Assembly (NCBI GenBank): GCA_023262645.1
Contig: JALRAA010000024.1
Coordinates: 1-10,846 of the forward strand
Reading direction: 5' to 3'
DNA length: 10,846 nt
Source of the DNA: Burkholderiaceae bacterium
GTDB taxonomy: Bacteria > Pseudomonadota > Gammaproteobacteria > Burkholderiales > Burkholderiaceae_C
The notes under the pieces are model-generated. The model saw only the letters and a list, made by a program, of their open reading frames with translations. It was not told the origin of the DNA and did not search any database. Made by a program: the position numbers and the translations under genes. Positions 1 through 6,424 of the stretch are shown in pieces; the first letter of the stretch is position 1; each line of letters begins with the position of its first letter.

Positions 1-332
1 TGTTCCCCAGCGGTGGCGTGGGTATGCAAGGCAAGGCAGCGGCTTTGATCGGCGAAGTAGCGGCTTCTTTGGCAGACATGCCCAACAAGGTCGCCATTCG
101 TGGCCACACCGATGCGGTGCCTTTCCAAAACCCTGAAGGCAAGAACAACTGGTCGTTGTCAGCGGAGCGCGCCGAGGTCACCCGACAACTGCTGCAGAAA
201 AAAGGCATCAAGGAAGACCGCTTCACCCGCATTGAGGGTGTGGCTGACACCGATCCTTTCAATCCGAAAGACAAGTTCGATCCCCGCAACCGTCGCATGA
301 GCATCACGGTGCTCAACCAAGACCCGCAGTGA
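1..332 (+). CDS. motB: MotB-family stator protein, C-terminal OmpA-like part (5' truncated)
   Basis: The reading frame is open from the window edge (first whole codon at base 3) to TGA at 330-332; the N-terminal membrane anchor and plug lie outside the window. The visible ~110 residues form an OmpA/MotB peptidoglycan-binding domain: FPSGG near the edge, the GHTDAVPF strand-loop, NNWSLSAERA before the long helix, and a closing NRRMSITV. This domain pins the MotA/MotB stator to peptidoglycan around the motor. The spacing of GHTD, the SAERA helix and NRR is the usual one, so the domain looks intact. MotB and its paralogue MotD cannot be told apart from this fragment, and ion specificity (Asp in the missing transmembrane helix) cannot be read. 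It converges on the regulator gene downstream with 59 bases between them. Confidence 0.85.
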   Translation, partial: FPSGGVGMQGKAAALIGEVAASLADMPNKVAIRGHTDAVPFQNPEGKNNWSLSAERAEVTRQLLQKKGIKEDRFTRIEGVADTDPFNPKDKFDPRNRRMSITVLNQDPQ

Positions 333-391
333 CCTTGGCATAAAGCGGGCTTGGGGCTATTTGGCCCACCGACAGTGTGGTGTGAAGCGCG

Positions 392-1516
392 TTAAGCCGT
401 GCGCAGTTCGTATTTGTTGATTTTTTCAATCAACGTGGTGCGCTGCAAGTTGAGCAATTTGGCGGTTCGCGACACATTGCCTTGCGAGCGCTCTAATGCT
501 TGCTCGATGATGTTGCGCTCTATCTCAGCCAAACGGTCTTTCAACGACAAACCCTCAGGCGGCAAGTGCGGCATGCCTTGTGCCAGCATGATGATGCTTT
601 CGATTTCGTTGTCCTGAGGTTCGGGTTGGTCCACCAAAGGATGCGACGCCTGATCGGCTTGCATCTCGGCCAACACCTCGGGCGGCAAACTCATTTCTTG
701 CATGCTGGCTGGCCCGCTGCGTTCGAGCAACTCGGCTTGAACAGGCACCAATGCTTTGGGCAATAAATTGGCAGGAATCGCACGCAGGTCTAACTCTTGT
801 CCTGCATACAGCGTGCTGAACCGGTCAATCAGGTTGCACAGTTCGCGCACATTGCCGGGCCAAGGGTAGTCCACCAAGGCTTGCAAAAAATCGGTTGAAA
901 AACGCACCGCTTGCATGTGGCCCAATTTGTAATGGCTGGCGTAAAAACGCAGCAGTTCCGGAATGTCTTCTTTGCGTTCGCGCAAAGGTGGCGTGACCAC
1001 CGGCAACACATTAAGCCGATAGTACAAATCTTCGCGAAAGCGGCCTGCTTGTATTTCTGCTTCTAGGTCGCGGTGTGTGGCGGCAATGACACGAACATCG
1101 ATCGGCACTTGGCGTGTGGCACCCACAGGGTCGATCAAACGCTCTTGCAGCACACGCAACAATTTGACCTGCATGTCGAGAGACATGTCACCGATTTCGT
1201 CTAAAAAGATGGTGCCGCCATGCGCCAATTCGAAGCGTCCAATGCGGTCTGCAACAGCGCCGGTGAACGAACCTTTGCGGTGACCAAAGAGTTCACTTTC
1301 GAGTAATTCTTTGGGAATGGCTGAACAGTTAATGGGTACAAAAGCACCGCCCACGCGGTCAGATTGCTCATGCAAAGAACGGGCTAACAGTTCTTTGCCA
1401 GTGCCACTTTCACCGGTGATTAACACGGTGGCGTTGGAGTTGGCGATGGTCGAAACCAAGCGGCGCAAGGCTTGCGCAATAGGGCTGGTACCGATGAAAA
1501 ATGATTGCGACTTCAT
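392..1516 (-). CDS. FleQ-like sigma-54 enhancer-binding regulator lacking a receiver domain
   Basis: AAA+ bacterial enhancer-binding protein that would remodel sigma-54 RNA polymerase; the flagellar setting makes it a candidate master activator of hook-basal-body genes. Numbering from the ATG at 1516 (374 residues): Walker A GESGTGKE at 35-42, sigma-54 contact loop GSFTGA at 82-87 (Ser replaces the usual Ala of GAFTGA), Walker B FLDE at 104-107, arginine-rich FREDLYYRLNV near 160-170, WPGNVREL at 219-226, a ~75-residue acidic/Pro-rich linker, then a Fis-type helix-turn-helix at about 344-371 (SQGNVSRTAKLL...RTTLIEKINKY), which resembles the FleQ C-terminus. The AAA+ domain begins almost at the N-terminus, so there is no FleQ/REC domain. 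A GTG at 1576 gives 20 more residues, but they contain rare-looking ATA, CTT and CGA codons and neither start has a clear ribosome binding site; a stop codon just upstream bars further extension. Family is certain; the FleQ-type role is inferred. Confidence 0.88.
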   Translation of the reverse strand: MKSQSFFIGTSPIAQALRRLVSTIANSNATVLITGESGTGKELLARSLHEQSDRVGGAFVPINCSAIPKELLESELFGHRKGSFTGAVADRIGRFELAHGGTIFLDEIGDMSLDMQVKLLRVLQERLIDPVGATRQVPIDVRVIAATHRDLEAEIQAGRFREDLYYRLNVLPVVTPPLRERKEDIPELLRFYASHYKLGHMQAVRFSTDFLQALVDYPWPGNVRELCNLIDRFSTLYAGQELDLRAIPANLLPKALVPVQAELLERSGPASMQEMSLPPEVLAEMQADQASHPLVDQPEPQDNEIESIIMLAQGMPHLPPEGLSLKDRLAEIERNIIEQALERSQGNVSRTAKLLNLQRTTLIEKINKYELRTA

Positions 1517-1592
1517 GCGTTGCAGATTGTCGCTGATGCCATGGTGCTGGCAAGTCGCCAAAAGTATTCGACCCACACAGGGATTTGTTTTT

Positions 1593-1619
1593 TAAAGAAG
1601 ATGTCCAAGCGGTCGATTC
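1593..1619 (+). promoter_or_regulatory. Sigma-28 (FliA)-type promoter for the flgP operon
   Basis: TAAAGAAG at 1593-1600, an 11-base spacer, and GTCGATTC at 1612-1619. This fits the enterobacterial FliA consensus TAAAGTTT-N11-GCCGATAA at the core positions (TAAAG and CGAT) with exact spacing. It almost repeats the motif before flgM (T.AAGAA.-N11-GTCGAT.C), and that agreement is the best support. The predicted start near 1626 leaves a leader of about 69 bases before the lipoprotein ATG at 1695. Confidence 0.62.
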
Positions 1620-1694
1620 TGTGCATGTACCCCATGAATCAGTGGTGCCTGGATGAGCCGGTCACCGATTGCTTCACACAGAGAGGAAATCACC

Positions 1695-2237
1695 ATGTTC
1701 TACCGTTTGACCTTAACGCTGGTTGCGATGGCTTCATTGACAGCTTGCGAATCCATTCGCCCCTATGCCGCCGCACCCGCACCCGTGGTGACTGTCGCGA
1801 CACCCTCACCGGCTGCCGCTCCTAAGCCCATGCAGGCGGCTTCTGAGCCAGCACCGGCATCGATGATCACGCCGATGCTCGAGCGCAAAGAAACCATGGT
1901 GGCCACCGGTTATGCGGTGATCAGCATCCAAAACCACAAGAACCCAGCACAGCAACGCTTGTTGGCGATTCGCGCATCCAAACTCGATGCTTACCGTGCA
2001 TTGACTGAACAGGTGTATGGCCAGCAATTGGATGCCACCACCACCGTGGCGGACATGACCGTGTTGAACGACACTTTCCGCACACGCGTTGAAGGCGTGA
2101 TTTATGGCGCGACTTTGGTCAGCATCACACCGGTGGGCGACGACACCTACGAAACCACGTTGTCTTTGGACCGCAATGCCGTGCAAGATTTGCGCATGCT
2201 GTATTTGACGCAAGTGGCGACCCGCAACAACCGTTGA
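1695..2237 (+). CDS. flgP: LPP20-family flagellar lipoprotein, FlgP-like
   Basis: 180-residue predicted outer-membrane lipoprotein. The start is the ATG at 1695, preceded by GAGAGGAAA at good distance; it exposes a lipoprotein signal peptide, MFYRLTLTLVAMASLTAC, with lipobox LTAC and lipidated Cys18. The upstream GTG at 1653 would bury this signal. Residues 19-60 are an Ala/Pro-rich tether. Residues 68-160 match the LPP20 fold: VATGYAVISI, then a helix with RLLAIRASKLDAYRALTEQVYGQQL, then VEGVIYGATLV and a closing strand TYETTLSL. In Vibrio, FlgP forms the outer-membrane-associated basal disk around the flagellum; Campylobacter has a related disk protein. First gene of a five-gene run, 10 bases before the flgT-like gene and behind a sigma-28-type promoter. 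The neighbouring FlgT-like gene strengthens the FlgP call over other LPP20 proteins. Confidence 0.8.
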   Translation: MFYRLTLTLVAMASLTACESIRPYAAAPAPVVTVATPSPAAAPKPMQAASEPAPASMITPMLERKETMVATGYAVISIQNHKNPAQQRLLAIRASKLDAYRALTEQVYGQQLDATTTVADMTVLNDTFRTRVEGVIYGATLVSITPVGDDTYETTLSLDRNAVQDLRMLYLTQVATRNNR

Positions 2238-2247
2238 TGGCATCGAC

Positions 2248-3315
2248 ATGAACAGGATGATGGACATGCATGCTTGGTTGCGTTGTTTGGGTTGGGCTTG
2301 CTGGGGTCTGGCTTTGCCAGCTTTGGCCAACCCATTGAGCCCAGAAGAGCGCTTGGATGCGATCCGTCAAGCCTTGGTCAAGCGCGCCATGGAGGGCCCC
2401 ACAGAGGTCCGCGCGAGTGCATTCATCGATGGCAACGGGGTGCTCAGAGAAGCCAGCAGTTTTGTGACGGGCATGGAAGTGCGCGGCGTGCGTGTCATGG
2501 CCTATGGCCGCGACTTGGACCAACAAGCGGCAGCGGGCTTGGCCATAGACAGCAGCAAACCCATTCCTGCAAATGGTTGCAAAGCGTCTAAATCGCCCGT
2601 GTGGCATCAGATGACCTGGGAAACTGTCAGTACCTCTATGCCAGTGGCTTACCAATACGAAGCCCAGCAAGTGGAATTGCAATTCAGAAGAATGGCTTTT
2701 GTGGCGGGCCAGCAATCAGCCGTGTGGCGTTTGAATGAACGCAAGTATGTGGGCGACACCTACGAACGCTTGTTGGTGGGACAGGGCGAGCAGCATGTGC
2801 CGTGGCAACTCCGCGTGACGGTGGTGCCCAGCAACGACAAGGGCTATCTGCTCAACAGTTACGACGTGCGCTGGGAGTTGGTGTCGCGTGTACAGGGCGC
2901 CACGCTCTACCAATCTGAACAAAAAATTTCGATCAGCCAACCGCCTTTGGTATCTGCCACCAGCCGCCCGTTAGAAGCTGCCGTCATCGCGCAAATACAA
3001 ACGGCTGTGCAAACCATGTCGCAAGGCATGGAGCGCGTGTTGTCTTGCCGTGTGCCGCATTTTGAGGTGTTGAAAATCCGCCAAGACAGTGTGCGCATTG
3101 CCGGTGGCAGTGGCAGTGGTTTGAAAGTCGGCGCCAGTGTGGTGTTGACCGACAAAGACCAATTGCCTTCGCGTGCCTTGGAGCCACGCGCCTTTGACAG
3201 CTTGGCCATGGGCGAGGTGGTGTCTGTCAGCGAATTCGCCGCCGAAGTGAAGTTGAAAACTTCGGCCAAAATAAATAACCCGTCCCAATGGATGGCCGTT
3301 CCTTACATGCCTTGA
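2248..3315 (+). CDS. flgT: FlgT-like flagellar assembly / H-ring protein
   Basis: 355-residue exported protein with an N-terminal signal peptide (hydrophobic stretch HAWLRCLGWACWGLALPALA, likely cut after ALA near residue 27). Near residues 54-90 (VRASAFIDGNGVLREASSFVTGMEVRGVRVM) it resembles the FlgT N-domain; about 105-260 is a beta-rich middle domain; 265-355 resembles the FlgT C-domain with a small beta-barrel run (VLKIRQDSVRIAGG, LKVGASVVL, MGEVVSVSE, AAEVKLKT). Length is close to Vibrio FlgT. Vibrio FlgT forms the periplasmic H-ring around the LP ring and supports stator assembly. Cys111 and Cys267 could pair. ATGs at 2248, 2257, 2260 and 2266 are all possible; the last has AGGA at 2254-2257 with 8-base spacing, so the first residues are uncertain. 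The assignment rests on recalled family patterns plus the adjacent flgP. Confidence 0.72.
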   Translation: MNRMMDMHAWLRCLGWACWGLALPALANPLSPEERLDAIRQALVKRAMEGPTEVRASAFIDGNGVLREASSFVTGMEVRGVRVMAYGRDLDQQAAAGLAIDSSKPIPANGCKASKSPVWHQMTWETVSTSMPVAYQYEAQQVELQFRRMAFVAGQQSAVWRLNERKYVGDTYERLLVGQGEQHVPWQLRVTVVPSNDKGYLLNSYDVRWELVSRVQGATLYQSEQKISISQPPLVSATSRPLEAAVIAQIQTAVQTMSQGMERVLSCRVPHFEVLKIRQDSVRIAGGSGSGLKVGASVVLTDKDQLPSRALEPRAFDSLAMGEVVSVSEFAAEVKLKTSAKINNPSQWMAVPYMP

Positions 3316-3334
3316 ATGGATTCAGGAGTTTTTC

Positions 3335-4057
3335 ATGTTGTTGTCTAAACGTTCACAGTTCATGGCATTGATGTTGGTCGCTATCCACGGATGGGCCAGC
3401 GCCAATGAATCCAGCAAACAACCCCCTTTGGAATTGCCCAAGTCCTTGATCGATGGCGAACCGGTGGCAGTGGTTGAAAAAGACAAACCCGATCTGGTGA
3501 AAAAAGGCGCACCGAAATCCGAAGCGGTGAGCAGCCGCGAGGTCAAATCGGTGAATTTACCGCCCGCCAAATCTGAACCCAAACCGACTGCTCCAACCGC
3601 CCCCAAAGCCGCTGCGGCCCCGATGCGCGACTTGAGCGGCTTGCCAGAGATGACCAACTACACCAGCGTCAAAGGCGACACGGTCGACAAAATTTTGCAA
3701 AAGTTTTACCCCGCGTCTCCATTGCGTGCCGATGTGCTTCGCGATGCGTTGGTGCAAAACAACCCCAAAGCCTTTCCCAAAGGCAATGCCAAATCGTTGG
3801 TCATTGGCTCTACCTTGTCATTGCCAGATCCGCTTGAGCTCAGCAGAAAACTGCTGTTGCCAGTGGTGTCAGCGGTCAACAAAATGGACACCCCCCCAGC
3901 CAGCAGCAATACCCCGACCGCTGCCGTCGCAGCGAGCCCAGTGGTGCCAACCCCTGCCCATCCCGCAGGTGGTGGCGGTGCGGCTGCACACAGCGCAGGT
4001 CACAATACAGCTTTGCTGCAAGACCCCAACAAACGCCAGTGGGTGCGTTACCCCTGA
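3335..4057 (+). CDS. Periplasmic FimV-type LysM protein of the flgP-flgT operon
   Basis: 240-residue predicted secreted protein of unknown function. ATG at 3335 follows AGGAG at 3324-3328. The signal peptide ends at GWASA (residue 23). Residues 25-100 are Lys/Pro/Ala-rich and probably disordered. Residues 107-165 look like the LysM variant of FimV/TspA proteins: NYTSVKGDTVDKILQKF, a helix with LRDALVQNNPKAFPKGNAKSL, then VIGSTLSLPDP. FimV proteins share the distinctive 'NP-AF--gN---L--G--L-lP' pattern and bind peptidoglycan. The tail (175-240) is Pro/Ala/Gly/Ser-rich. It sits 19 bases behind the flgT-like gene, where Vibrio systems would suggest a third scaffold component such as FlgO, but it does not look like FlgO. 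A cell-wall anchor for the scaffold is an inference. Confidence 0.75.
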   Translation: MLLSKRSQFMALMLVAIHGWASANESSKQPPLELPKSLIDGEPVAVVEKDKPDLVKKGAPKSEAVSSREVKSVNLPPAKSEPKPTAPTAPKAAAAPMRDLSGLPEMTNYTSVKGDTVDKILQKFYPASPLRADVLRDALVQNNPKAFPKGNAKSLVIGSTLSLPDPLELSRKLLLPVVSAVNKMDTPPASSNTPTAAVAASPVVPTPAHPAGGGGAAAHSAGHNTALLQDPNKRQWVRYP

Positions 4058-4097
4058 TCAGTTCGCCGACCTCGCTCGGCCAGCAAGGACCCACAGC

Positions 4098-5228
4098 ATG
4101 CTCGGGCCAGACGCCGTATCTGCCAGCACCCGTGTACCACTGGTGCAAATGGAGGCACGCAGCCTGTGGGTTCAAACGCCTGTGGCCCAGCAATTGGGCT
4201 TGCGCGACGGGCAAATCATCCAAGCCGTGGCCGAGGTACGCGATCAACGCGTGCGCTTGTGGCTCAAAGATTTTTTCTTTGAATTGCCCAACGGTTGGGT
4301 GCTCAAAGATGGCGACAAACCGTTCTTAAGGGCCAGCCAAAACGCAGGCAGTTGGGGCTTTTTGATTCAGTCGTATCCCAGCGGACAAACCTCCAGCGCC
4401 ACCCCTGCCTCGGCGGCTTTTGGATTGAACACACCGCCCGCCCTGAACCCTGCGCTGAATTTGCCCAGCACCGCTTTGGGTTTGTTGTTGACCCAACCTA
4501 CTGGGTTCGAGAGCTTCACCCGCATGTTGGCCGCGCTGGGCGTGCGCAATTTGAGTGGGCAAGGTGAGTTCTCCGACATGGTCAAGCGGTTGCTGCAGCA
4601 ACGCAGTTCGCTGGCGCAAATGAACCCGATCACGCTCAAACGCTTGGTGGCTGCTCAGGCGCGCAGCGCAGAAAACTTATTGGCGCAAGGCTTACCCGCT
4701 GACGACGACCCAAAGTCCACCATCAAACAAATACTCGCCTATCTGCAGCAAGAAACGGTGGAAGGTTTGGAAAAAAAAGACACCACCGAACTGGAGCAAG
4801 CCGTGCGCGAACTCGAGTCTGCGCAGGCACAGGCGGCGCAAAAGTGGCTCAACGGCGAGTTGTCTTTGCATGTGGTGTTGCCGTTTGTCGACCACGAGCC
4901 AGTGGATTTGCATTTTCAAAAACCGGCACGCAAACCCAACCAGGAAGAGCCACCCTTGACCGTGGATATCCATTCACGCAGTCGCACCTTGGGGGAAATC
5001 TGGCTCAACACCACCATCACCCAAGGCACTGGGGTGGATTTGGTGATGTGGGCGTTGCGCAGTGATGTGGCGGGCTTGGCCAAACAGCGCGCCACAGAGC
5101 TCGGGCTTGAACTCGGCGCAGCCGGTTTGAATTTGCAGTCTTTTCAAATATTCAATGCGGCCAGACCCTTGGTGCGCGCCTCTGAAGCGTCGGGCAGTCG
5201 GGGCTCGGTCATCGACACCCAAGCCTAA
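4098..5228 (+). CDS. FliK-like protein with hook-length-control C-terminal domain
   Basis: 376-residue protein, no signal peptide or membrane segment. The ATG at 4098 has AAGGA at 4085-4089 (8-base spacing); the frame is open further upstream, but that part overlaps the LysM gene in another frame and reads as non-protein-like sequence. Residues 10-62 hold a small beta-rich segment (VQMEARSLWVQTP...VRLWLKDFFFELP); 95-125 is Pro/Ala/Ser-rich; 130-250 is helical, ending in a charged stretch rich in Glu, Lys and Ala; 250-357 resembles the FliK C-terminal domain (LSLHVVLPFV, TLGEIWLNTTI, VDLVMWALRSDVAGLAKQRATELGLELGAAGLNLQSFQIF). FliK's C-domain contacts the FlhB export switch, and the next gene encodes an FlhB-C-like protein 14 bases on. 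It may not be the genuine fliK, which usually lies in a fli cluster, so no symbol is given. Confidence 0.72.
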   Translation: MLGPDAVSASTRVPLVQMEARSLWVQTPVAQQLGLRDGQIIQAVAEVRDQRVRLWLKDFFFELPNGWVLKDGDKPFLRASQNAGSWGFLIQSYPSGQTSSATPASAAFGLNTPPALNPALNLPSTALGLLLTQPTGFESFTRMLAALGVRNLSGQGEFSDMVKRLLQQRSSLAQMNPITLKRLVAAQARSAENLLAQGLPADDDPKSTIKQILAYLQQETVEGLEKKDTTELEQAVRELESAQAQAAQKWLNGELSLHVVLPFVDHEPVDLHFQKPARKPNQEEPPLTVDIHSRSRTLGEIWLNTTITQGTGVDLVMWALRSDVAGLAKQRATELGLELGAAGLNLQSFQIFNAARPLVRASEASGSRGSVIDTQA

Positions 5229-5242
5229 AAACGAGTTGCCAC

Positions 5243-5563
5243 ATGAAGTCACCTTTTGAAGCCATTGCACTCGAATACGGTCAGCGCAAAACCCCGCGCG
5301 TGGTGGCCAAAGGGCAGGCCGAATTGGCCCAACGCATCATTGAAGAAGCCAAGCGCCAAGGCATTTATGTGGCGGAAGATCCGCAACTGTTGGCCTTGCT
5401 CAGCAAATTGGATGTGGGCGAAGAAATCACGCAGGACATGTACACCGCAGTGGCGGTGATTTTGTCGTGGGTGTACTGGCTCAAGGGCATGCAGCCCGGT
5501 GATGAGCAAATGCCGCCGGCCGGCAAAACGGCCGCAGCTTCAAACGTCGGTAAAGCCCCGTAA
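5243..5563 (+). CDS. fhlB: FlhB C-terminal-domain-like protein (FhlB/YlqH type)
   Basis: 106-residue soluble protein matching the cytoplasmic domain of the export-switch protein FlhB. Residues 8-24 (IALEYGQRKTPRVVAKG) match the segment just after FlhB's NPTH cleavage site, including the VVAKG motif; residues 27-40 (ELAQRIIEEAKRQG) and 41-80 (IYVAEDPQLLALLSKLDVGEEITQDMY...AVAVILSWVYWL) follow the family order. The four FlhB transmembrane helices and the NPTH autocleavage motif are absent, as in the FhlB/YlqH subfamily, so it cannot autocleave. In Salmonella the FlhB C-domain binds rod/hook substrates and FliK. Residues 88-106 are a low-complexity tail. Start is weakly supported by an upstream GAG. 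It is the last gene of the flgP operon, and its last 24 bases overlap the convergent flgN. Confidence 0.85.
   Translation: MKSPFEAIALEYGQRKTPRVVAKGQAELAQRIIEEAKRQGIYVAEDPQLLALLSKLDVGEEITQDMYTAVAVILSWVYWLKGMQPGDEQMPPAGKTAAASNVGKAP
5517..5534 (-). terminator. GC-rich hairpin just past flgN, possible terminator
   Basis: CGGCCG at 5517-5522 and again at 5529-5534, self-complementary, with a 6-base loop. It begins 5 bases downstream of the flgN stop on the minus strand. No run of T follows on that strand, so intrinsic termination is doubtful. It also lies inside the 3' end of fhlB and may only reflect Ala/Gly codon composition. Confidence 0.28.
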
Positions 5564-5962
5564 GCGGCGTATGCGTTTGATTTGGCCCAGACGGTCATAA
5601 ACCTCGACCGAACTCGTGGCTTCATTCACATTCAAGCTCTCTAGCGCACCGCGAATAGCATCGAGTTTGCGCATGATGAGTATTTCGTTGCGACGGTGCA
5701 TGTCACGGCAATGCAGCATGCGGGCGCGAAAATCATTCCAATGCGCGCCCAATTTGTCTGCGTCATTCAGTTGTGACACACCCGTGATCCGGGTGAGCTC
5801 GGACAACAAATGGTTTTTGCCGCTCAACAATATTTCAAACTGATCCAAGTCTTGGGCTTTGAGTGCTTCGAATTCTTGGTCGAGCAGCTCAGCCAGCTGA
5901 TCTACCAGAGCGTCAGCCTCTTGCAATGTTTTGGCTTCGTCAATGGCAATCGTGTCAGTCAT
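5540..5962 (-). CDS. flgN: FlgN, export chaperone for FlgK/FlgL
   Basis: 140-residue, highly charged, almost wholly helical cytoplasmic protein of typical FlgN length. Helix 1 (about residues 10-40, rich in Leu, Asp and Glu), then the FlgN-like FEILLSGKNHLLSELTRI at 42-59, a third helix with RARMLHCRDMHRRNEILIMRKLDAIRGAL at about 79-107, and a C-terminal segment with VEVYDRLGQIKRI near 118-131. FlgN binds the hook-filament-junction proteins FlgK and FlgL and delivers them to the export gate. It follows flgM by only 10 bases, the standard flgMN order, and ends inside the convergent fhlB 3' end. The ribosome site is weak (GAAAAG about 7 bases upstream), consistent with coupling to flgM translation. 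Confidence 0.88.
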   Translation of the reverse strand: MTDTIAIDEAKTLQEADALVDQLAELLDQEFEALKAQDLDQFEILLSGKNHLLSELTRITGVSQLNDADKLGAHWNDFRARMLHCRDMHRRNEILIMRKLDAIRGALESLNVNEATSSVEVYDRLGQIKRIRRLRGFTDV

Positions 5963-5972
5963 GGTTAGCTTT

Positions 5973-6290
5973 TCAACCGTGGATCAGTTTTTCCAGCGAA
6001 ACAAAGTTTTCGGCAATGCGACGCGGATTGACCGGGTAGTTGCCTTGTTGCAGCGCGGCCTTGATGGAATCCACCTTATTGCGGTCGAAGTCAGGCTGAG
6101 CATCGATGCGTTCTTTGACGTTGTTGAGGTTCACGGAATCGCTTCCTTGTGGCCGAGCTGGCGCTTTGGTTTCTGGGGCGTTGTCGGCTTTGGCAGGTGC
6201 AGTTTTTTTGTCCAGCTTGTCCAACGTGGTCCGCGAAGCGGCGTTGGAGCTGGAAATCCTGCTCTGGTTGAGAGAAATGGGATCAGACAT
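5973..6290 (-). CDS. flgM: FlgM, anti-sigma-28 factor
   Basis: 105-residue cytoplasmic protein that holds FliA (sigma-28) inactive until it is exported after hook completion. The first ~50 residues are low-complexity (Ser/Ala/Lys/Pro), as expected for FlgM's disordered export-competent half. The conserved sigma-binding half spans about 52-103: SVNLNNVKERIDAQPDFDRN, KVDSIKAALQQGNYPVNPRRIA and ENFVSLEKLI. The ATG at 6288-6290 is preceded by AAGGAA at good distance. A sigma-28-type promoter lies about 55-80 bases upstream, which gives the usual negative feedback; readthrough from flgA is also possible. Confidence 0.93.
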   Translation of the reverse strand: MSDPISLNQSRISSSNAASRTTLDKLDKKTAPAKADNAPETKAPARPQGSDSVNLNNVKERIDAQPDFDRNKVDSIKAALQQGNYPVNPRRIAENFVSLEKLIHG

Positions 6291-6343
6291 ATGGCTTCCT
6301 TGTGATCAAACGTGGCTACAAAACTCATAACTCGACATCGTTG

Positions 6344-6370
6344 GTATCGACCCGAGCAAATTGTTCTTGA
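6344..6370 (-). promoter_or_regulatory. Sigma-28 (FliA)-type promoter for flgMN
   Basis: Read on the minus strand: TCAAGAAC at 6370-6363, an 11-base spacer, and GTCGATAC at 6351-6344. The core TCAAG and CGATA agree with FliA promoters of Pseudomonas/Vibrio type, and the element closely matches the one before flgP. The predicted start near 6337 leaves about 46 bases before the flgM ATG. Confidence 0.62.
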
Positions 6371-6424
6371 GGATTATTGAAAAAAAACTTTTCGCGGCTG
6401 TTTTATGAATCATTTGGTATTCCT

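Noticed and set aside
352..368. Hairpin between the convergent motB and regulator genes
   Set aside because: Only a 4-bp stem can form and no T run follows on either strand.
1545..1560. Sigma-54-like TGGCGACTTGCCAGCA before the regulator ATG on the minus strand
   Set aside because: Spacing is right, but the -12 half reads CAGC instead of TTGC and the -24 half lacks CAC; FleQ-type regulators are normally not sigma-54 dependent.
1660..1672. Sigma-54-like GG...TTGC before flgP
   Set aside because: The GG and GC are 9 bases apart, not 10, and a well-spaced sigma-28-type element lies just upstream.
2125..2715. Open frame of 196 codons on the minus strand opposite flgP/flgT
   Set aside because: Antisense shadow: His/Arg/Ala-rich translation, no ribosome site, fully covered by two well-supported plus-strand genes.
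3726..4097. Upstream extension of the FliK-like gene
   Set aside because: This part overlaps the LysM gene in another frame and reads as Pro/Gln/Trp/Cys-rich junk; the ATG at 4098 has a good ribosome site.
6371..6400. T run after flgA on the minus strand as an intrinsic terminator
   Set aside because: Eight T follow AAAAG, but there is no GC-rich stem in front of them.
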